Assembly (NCBI RefSeq): GCF_047511655.1
Contig: NC_133405.1
Span: 90,617,046 to 90,681,045 of the forward strand
Source of the DNA: Castor canadensis
Lineage: Eukaryota; Chordata; Mammalia; Rodentia; Castoridae
Direction of reading: 5' to 3'
DNA length: 64,000 bases
Below are positions 59,001 to 64,000 of the stretch, one piece after another (the stretch's first letter is position 1; the number at the start of each line of letters is the position of its first letter). Below the pieces are notes generated by a model that saw only the letters and a list, made by a program, of their open reading frames with translations, did not search any database and had not been told where the DNA came from. Position numbers and translations under genes: made by a program.

Positions 59001-59056
59001 ACATCGATTTAGCTACCCACACAATCAAACCCTCAAACAACGAAGACAACTAAATG

Positions 59057-60126
59057 ACAGGAATCACCACATACCTACCAGTACTAACACTTAATGCTAA
59101 CGGACTCAACTCCCCCATCAAAAGGCACCATCTGACAAACTGGATTAAAAAGGAAGATGCAACAATTTGTTGCTTACAGGAGACTCATCTCATTGATTGA
59201 AATAAGCACAGGCTTAGGATGAAAGGTTGGAAGAAGATTTACCAAGCCAGTGGCCCCCGAAAACAGGCAGGAGTAGCACTACTTATCTCAGACAAAGGAG
59301 ACTTCAAACCTACATCCATCAAATGAGATAAAGAAGGACATTCCGTACTAATAAAAGGGGAAATAGACCAAAAGGAAATAACAATTATCAACCTATATGC
59401 ACCCAATGTCAACGCACCCAATTTCATCAAACATACCCTGAAGGACCTAAAAGCATATATTAACTCCAACATAGTGGCCGAGGGAGACTTTAACACCCCA
59501 CTATCATCAATAGATGGTCATCCAAACAAAAAATCAATAAAGAGATCCTAGAACTAAAACATACCATAGATCAAATGGACCTAGTTGATGTCTACAGAAC
59601 ATTTCATCCAACTTCTGCACAATATACATTTTTCTCAGCAGCCCACAGAACCTTCTCCAAAATAGATCATATCCTAGGGTGCAAAGCAAGCCTCAGCAAA
59701 TATAAGAAAATAGAAATTATACCATGCATTCTATCTGATCACAATGCATTAAAACTAGAACTCAACAACAAAAATAAAGACAAAAAAACATGCAAACAGC
59801 TAAACTGAACAACTCATTGCTTAACGAACAATGGGTCATTGATGAAAAAAAGAGGAAATTAAGAGGTTCCTGGAAGTCAATGAAAATGAAAACACAACCT
59901 ACCAGAACCTATGAGACACAGCAAAGGCAGTCCAAGAGGAAAGTTTAGAGCCATGAGTGCATATACTAAAAAGACTGAAAGAGCTCAAATCAATGACCTA
60001 ATGATACATCTCAAACTCCTAGAAAAATAAGAACAAGGAAATCCCAAAACAAGTAGAAGGAGAGAAATAATAGAAATAAGAGCTGAAATCAATGAAATAG
60101 AAGCAAAAAAAACCGTACAAAGAATT
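59057..60126 (+). pseudogene. L1 ORF2 endonuclease part, broken
   Basis: Codes for an apurinic-type endonuclease: QETHL near 59175, YRTFHPTSAQYTFFSAAHRT and LSDHNALKLEL (59575-59808). Several frame breaks separate the blocks. The reverse transcriptase part is not present, being displaced by the insertion at 60127. Confidence 0.82.
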
Positions 60127-63100
60127 TTTTTTGTTTTTTTTTTCTTTTATTATTCATATGTGCATACAAGGCTTGGGTCATGTCTCCCCCCTGCCCCCAC
60201 CTCCTCCCTTACCACCCACTCTGCCCTCTCCATCTCCCCCCCACCTCCTCAATAACCAGCAGAAACTATTTTGCCCTTATTTCTAATTTTGTTGTAGAAA
60301 GAGTATCAGCAATAATAGGAAGGAACAAGGGTTTTTGCTGGTTGAGATAAGGAAAGCTATACGGGGCATTGACCCACATTGATTTCCTGTGCGTGGGTGT
60401 TACTTTCTAGGTTAATTCTTTTTGATCTAACCTTTTCTCTAGTTCTTGGTCCCCTTTTCCTATTGGCCTCAGTTGCTTTTAAGGTATCTGCTTTGGTTTC
60501 TCTGCGTTAAGGGCAACAAATGCTAGCTAGTTTTTTAGGTGTCTTACCTATCCTCACCCCTCCCTTGTGTGCTCTCGCTTTTATCATGTGCTCAAAGTCC
60601 AATCCCATTGTTGTGTTTGCCCTTGATCTAATGTTCACATATGAGGGAGAACATATGATTTTTGGTCTTTTGGGCCAGGCTAACCTCACTCAGAATGAAG
60701 TTCTCCACTTCCATCCATTTACCGGCAAATGATAACATTTCGTTCTTCTTCATGGCTGCATAAAATTCCATTGTGTATAGATACCACATTTTCTTAATCC
60801 ATTCGTCAGTGGTGGGGCATCTTGGCTGTTTCCATAACTTGGCTATTGTGAATAGTGCTGCAATAAACATGGATGTGCAGGTGCCTCTGGAGTAACCTGT
60901 GTCACAGTCTTTTGGGTATATCCCCAAGAGTGGTATTGCTGGATCAAATGGTAGATCAATGTCTAGCTTTTTAAGTAGCCTCCAAATTTTTTTTCAGAGT
61001 GGTTGTACTAGTTTACATTTCCACCAACAGTGTAAGAGGGTTCCTTTTTCCCCGCATCCTCGCCAACACCTGTTGGTGGTGGTGTTGCTGATGATGGCTA
61101 TTCTTACAGGGGTGAGGTGGAATCTTAGCGTGGTTTTAATTTGCATTTCCTTTATTGCTAGAGATGGTGAGCATTTTTTCATGCGTTTTCTGGCCATTTG
61201 AATTTCTTCTTTTGAGAAAGTTCTGTTTAGTTCACTTGCCCATTTCTTCATTGGTTCATTAATTTCGGGAGAATTTAATTTGTTAAGTTCCCTATATATT
61301 CTGGTTATCAGTCCTTTGTCTGATGTGTAGCTGGCAAATATTTTCTCCCACTCTGTGGGTGTTCTCTTCAGTTTGGAGACCATTTCTTTTGTTGAGCAGA
61401 AGCTTTTTAGTTTTTTGAAGTCCCATTTATCTATGATATCCCTTAGTTGGTGTGCTGCTGGGTTTCCATTGAGAGAGTTCTTGCCTAAACCTATTAATTC
61501 CAGACTATTTCCTACTCTTTCCTGTATCAACTTTAGAGTTTGGGGTCTGATATTAAGATCCTTCATCCATTTTGAGTTAATATTGGTACAGGGTGATATA
61601 CATGGATCTAGTTTCAGTTTTTTGCAGACTGCTAACCAGTTTTCCCAGCAGTTTTTGTTGAAGAGGCTGTCTTTTCTCCATCTTATATTTTTAGCTCCTT
61701 TGTCAAAGACAAGTTGGTTATAGTTGTGTGGCTTCATATCTTGGCCCTCTATTCTGTTCCACTGCTCTTCATGTCTGTTTTTGTTCAGGTACCATGCTGT
61801 TTTTATTGTTATTGCTTTGTAATATAGTTTGAAGTCGGGTATTGTGATACTTCCAGCATTGTTCTTTTGACTGAGTATTGCCTTGGCTACTCGTGGCCTC
61901 TTGTGTTTCCAAATAAGTTTAAAGGTAGATTTTTCAATCTCTTTAATGAATGTCATTGGAATTTTGATGGGAATTGCATTAAACATGTAGATTACGTTTG
62001 GGAGTATAGACATTTTTACTATGCTGATTCTACCAATCCATGAGTATGGGAGATCTCTCCACTTTCTATAGTCTTCCTCAATCTCTTTCTTCAGAAGTTT
62101 ATAGTTTTCCTTGTAGAGGTCGTTCACATCCTTTGTTAGGTTTACACCTAGGTATTTGATTTTTTTAAAGGCTATTGTAAATGGAATTGTTTTCATATAT
62201 GCTTTCTCAGTTTGTTCACTATTAGTGTATAGAAATGCTAATGATTTTTCTATGTTGATTTTATATCCTGCTACCTTGCTATAGCTATTGATGGTGTCTA
62301 GGAGCTTCTGAGTAGAGTTTTTTGGGTCTTTAAGGTATAGGATCATATCATCTTCAAATAGGGATATTTTGCCAGTTTCTTTACCTATTTGTATTCTTTT
62401 GTTCCTTCTTCTTGCCTAATTGCTCTGGCTAGGAATTCCAGTACTATGTTAAATAGGAGTGGAGATAGTGGGCATCCTGTCTAGTTCCTGTTTTTAGTGT
62501 GAATGTTTTCAGTTTTTCTCCATTAAGTATAATGCTGGCTATAGGTTTATCATATATAGCTTTCATAATGTTGAGGTACTTTCCTTCTATTCCTAGTTTT
62601 CTTAGGGCTTTTATAAGGAAATGGTGTTGGATCTTGTCAAAGGATTTTTCTGCATCTATTGAGATGATCAAGTGGTTTTTGTCTTTGCTCTGTTAATGTG
62701 GTTTTTTATTTTTATTGGTTTTCATACGTTGAACCACCCCTGCATTCCTGGGACGAAACCTACTTGGTCGTGGTGAATGATCTTTTTGATGTGTTGTTGA
62801 GTTCGGTTTGCCATCATTTTATTAAGGATTTTTGTATCAATGTTCATTAAGGAGATTGACGTATAGTTCTCCTTTTTGGAGGTGTCTTTGCCTGGTTTTG
62901 GGATAAGTGTAATGCTGTCTTCATAAAATGTGTTAGGTGGATTTCCTTCCCTTTCTATTTCATGGAACATTTTAAGGAGGGTTGCCATTAGTTCTTCTTT
63001 AAAGGTCTGATAGAATTCAGCAGAGAATCCATCAGGTCCTGGACTTTTCTTTTTGGGGAGACTCTTGATTGCTGCTTCAATTTCATTTTGTGTTATAGAT

Positions 63101-64000
63101 CTATTCCAGTGATTAATATCCTCTTGGTTCAGTTTTGGATGATCATATGTATCTAGAAATTTGTCCATTTCTTTAAGATTTTTGAATTTATTTGAATATA
63201 GGTTCTCGAAGTAGTCTCTGATGATTTCCTGGACTTCCGTGGTGTTTGTTGTGATCTCCCCTTTTGCATTCTTGATTCCACTAATTTGGGTTTTTTCTCT
63301 CCTCATTTTAGTCAGGTTTGCCAGGGATCTGTCCATCTTGTTTATTTTTTCAAAGAACCAACTTTTTGTTTCATTAATTCTTTGTATGGTTTTTATATTT
63401 TCTATTTCATTGATTTCAGATCTTATTTTAATATTTCTCTCCTTCTATTTGTTTTGGGATTTGCTTGTTCTTGTTTTTCTAGGAGTTTGAGATGTATCAT
63501 TAGGTCATTGACTTGTGATCTTTCAGTCTTTTTAATATGTGCACTCATGGCTACAAATTTTCCTCTCTGAACTGCCTTTTGTGTCCCATAGGTTCCAGTA
63601 GATTGTGTTTTCATTTTCATTGACTGCCAGGAACTTTTTAATTTCCTCTTTTATTTCATCAATGACCCATTGTTCATTAAGTAATGAGTTATTCAGTTTC
63701 TAGCTGTTTGCATGTTTTTTGTCTTTATTTTGTTGTTGAGTTCTAGTTTTATTGCATAGTGATCAGATAGAATGCATGGTATAATTTCTATTTTCTTATA
63801 TTTACTGAGGCTTGCTTTGTGCCTGAGGATATGATCTATTTTAGAGAAGGTTCTGTGGGCTGCTGAGTAGAATGTATATTGTGTAGAAGTTGGATGAAAT
63901 GTTCTGTAGACATCAACTAGGTCCGTTTCATCTATGGTATATTTTAGATCTAGGATTTCTTTATTGATTTTTTGTTTGGATGACCTATCTATTGATGATA
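60127..64000 (-). mobile_element. Younger L1, antisense, runs off the window
   Basis: Begins with a T-run at about 60127, then TTATTCATATGTGCATACAA and the 3' UTR (to about 60627). ORF2 follows on the minus strand: Cys-rich end, a 450-codon open stretch (60994-62346), then reverse transcriptase (62722-63336) and the start of the endonuclease region toward 64000. The catalytic box reads FEDD (62347-62358) where FADD is usual. Fewer deletions than the L1 at 24914, and it retains blocks that copy lost. The 5' end and right-hand duplication lie outside the window. Confidence 0.9.
60628..63620 (-). pseudogene. L1 ORF2, nearly continuous but broken
   Basis: Minus-strand blocks: [20 protein letters not shown] and [20 protein letters not shown] (reverse transcriptase), [20 protein letters not shown], then [49 protein letters not shown] and MFSLICEH at the end. 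At least three frame breaks separate these. The Ala to Glu change in the catalytic box would probably disable the polymerase even if frames were intact. Confidence 0.85.

Larger units (their letters stand above)
56411..60126 (+). mobile_element. L1 with tandem-monomer 5' UTR, cut by a second L1
   Basis: Starts GGAGGATTCCAAGATGGCGA, like the inverted start of the L1 at 30787. The 5' UTR (56411 to about 57930) holds GAACT-centred tandem units spaced 138, 140 and 84 bp (56834, 56972, 57112, 57196). ORF1 is about 57935-59000 (decayed coiled coil, then RPNLRIMGI and ALNENNFNPRI). ORF2 starts about 59057 (MTGITTYLPVLTLNANGLNS) and continues through the endonuclease (LSDHNALKLEL near 59740) to 60126, where an antisense L1 begins. 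Frames are broken. Confidence 0.88.

Overview
The window is mammalian nuclear DNA: spliced genes with GT-AG introns, dense L1 elements, 7SL-derived B1 units joined to ID-type tRNA tails, MIRs, an ancient class III ERV and retrocopies. The B1+ID composite SINEs (22476-22812, 43323-43654, 40850-41067) point to a non-muroid rodent, such as a squirrel, beaver or dormouse relative; this is inferred, since no species-specific sequence was matched. The main gene is MAGED4, X-linked in other mammals, so the window is probably X chromosome.

Region 1 (1-19085) is a MAGED4 amplicon. Three gene copies lie in alternating orientation: copy 1 (+, 2872 to the gap at 6722), copy 2 (-, 9564 down to the gap at 6921) and copy 3 (+, 12961-18680, complete). 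Copies 2 and 3 are the arms of a head-to-head palindrome centred near 11262.5 with a 484-bp loop that holds MIR relics. A second copy of the palindrome centre lies at 1-2346. Positions 1-6721 repeat at 10090-16810 with a constant offset of 10089. The only difference I found among the copies is one base in a G/C run in intron 6 of copy 2. A 200-N gap (6722-6921) separates copies 1 and 2, which face tail to tail. The layout could be a real, recently homogenised ampliconic palindrome, a false duplication in the assembly, or both.

Region 2 (19086-24900) is intergenic: no gene recognised, one young 5'-truncated L1 with a perfect target-site duplication, MIR relics, an old plus-strand L1 and SINEs. 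Region 3 (24904-30797) is a full-length antisense L1 with a 10-bp duplication and broken ORFs. Region 4 (30798-40242) holds an unidentified retrocopy, a roughly 3-kb stretch without a recognised gene, and plus-strand L1s of several ages, including a G-run-rich 3' region and an AT-rich perfect palindrome. Region 5 (40243-44590) is a class III (ERVL-like) fossil with an MLT2-like LTR, partly inverted and invaded by a SINE and L1 pieces, followed by a second LTR-like segment. Region 6 (44600-56410) is mainly old L1 debris with SINEs, microsatellites and a TLN1 processed pseudogene (53480-56036). Region 7 (56411-64000) is a plus-strand L1 with a tandem-monomer 5' UTR, cut at about 60126 by a younger antisense L1 that runs off the window.

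The only evidently functional protein-coding gene is MAGED4, with copies 1 and 2 incomplete only because of the gap. Everything after 19085 is repeat-derived or unassigned.
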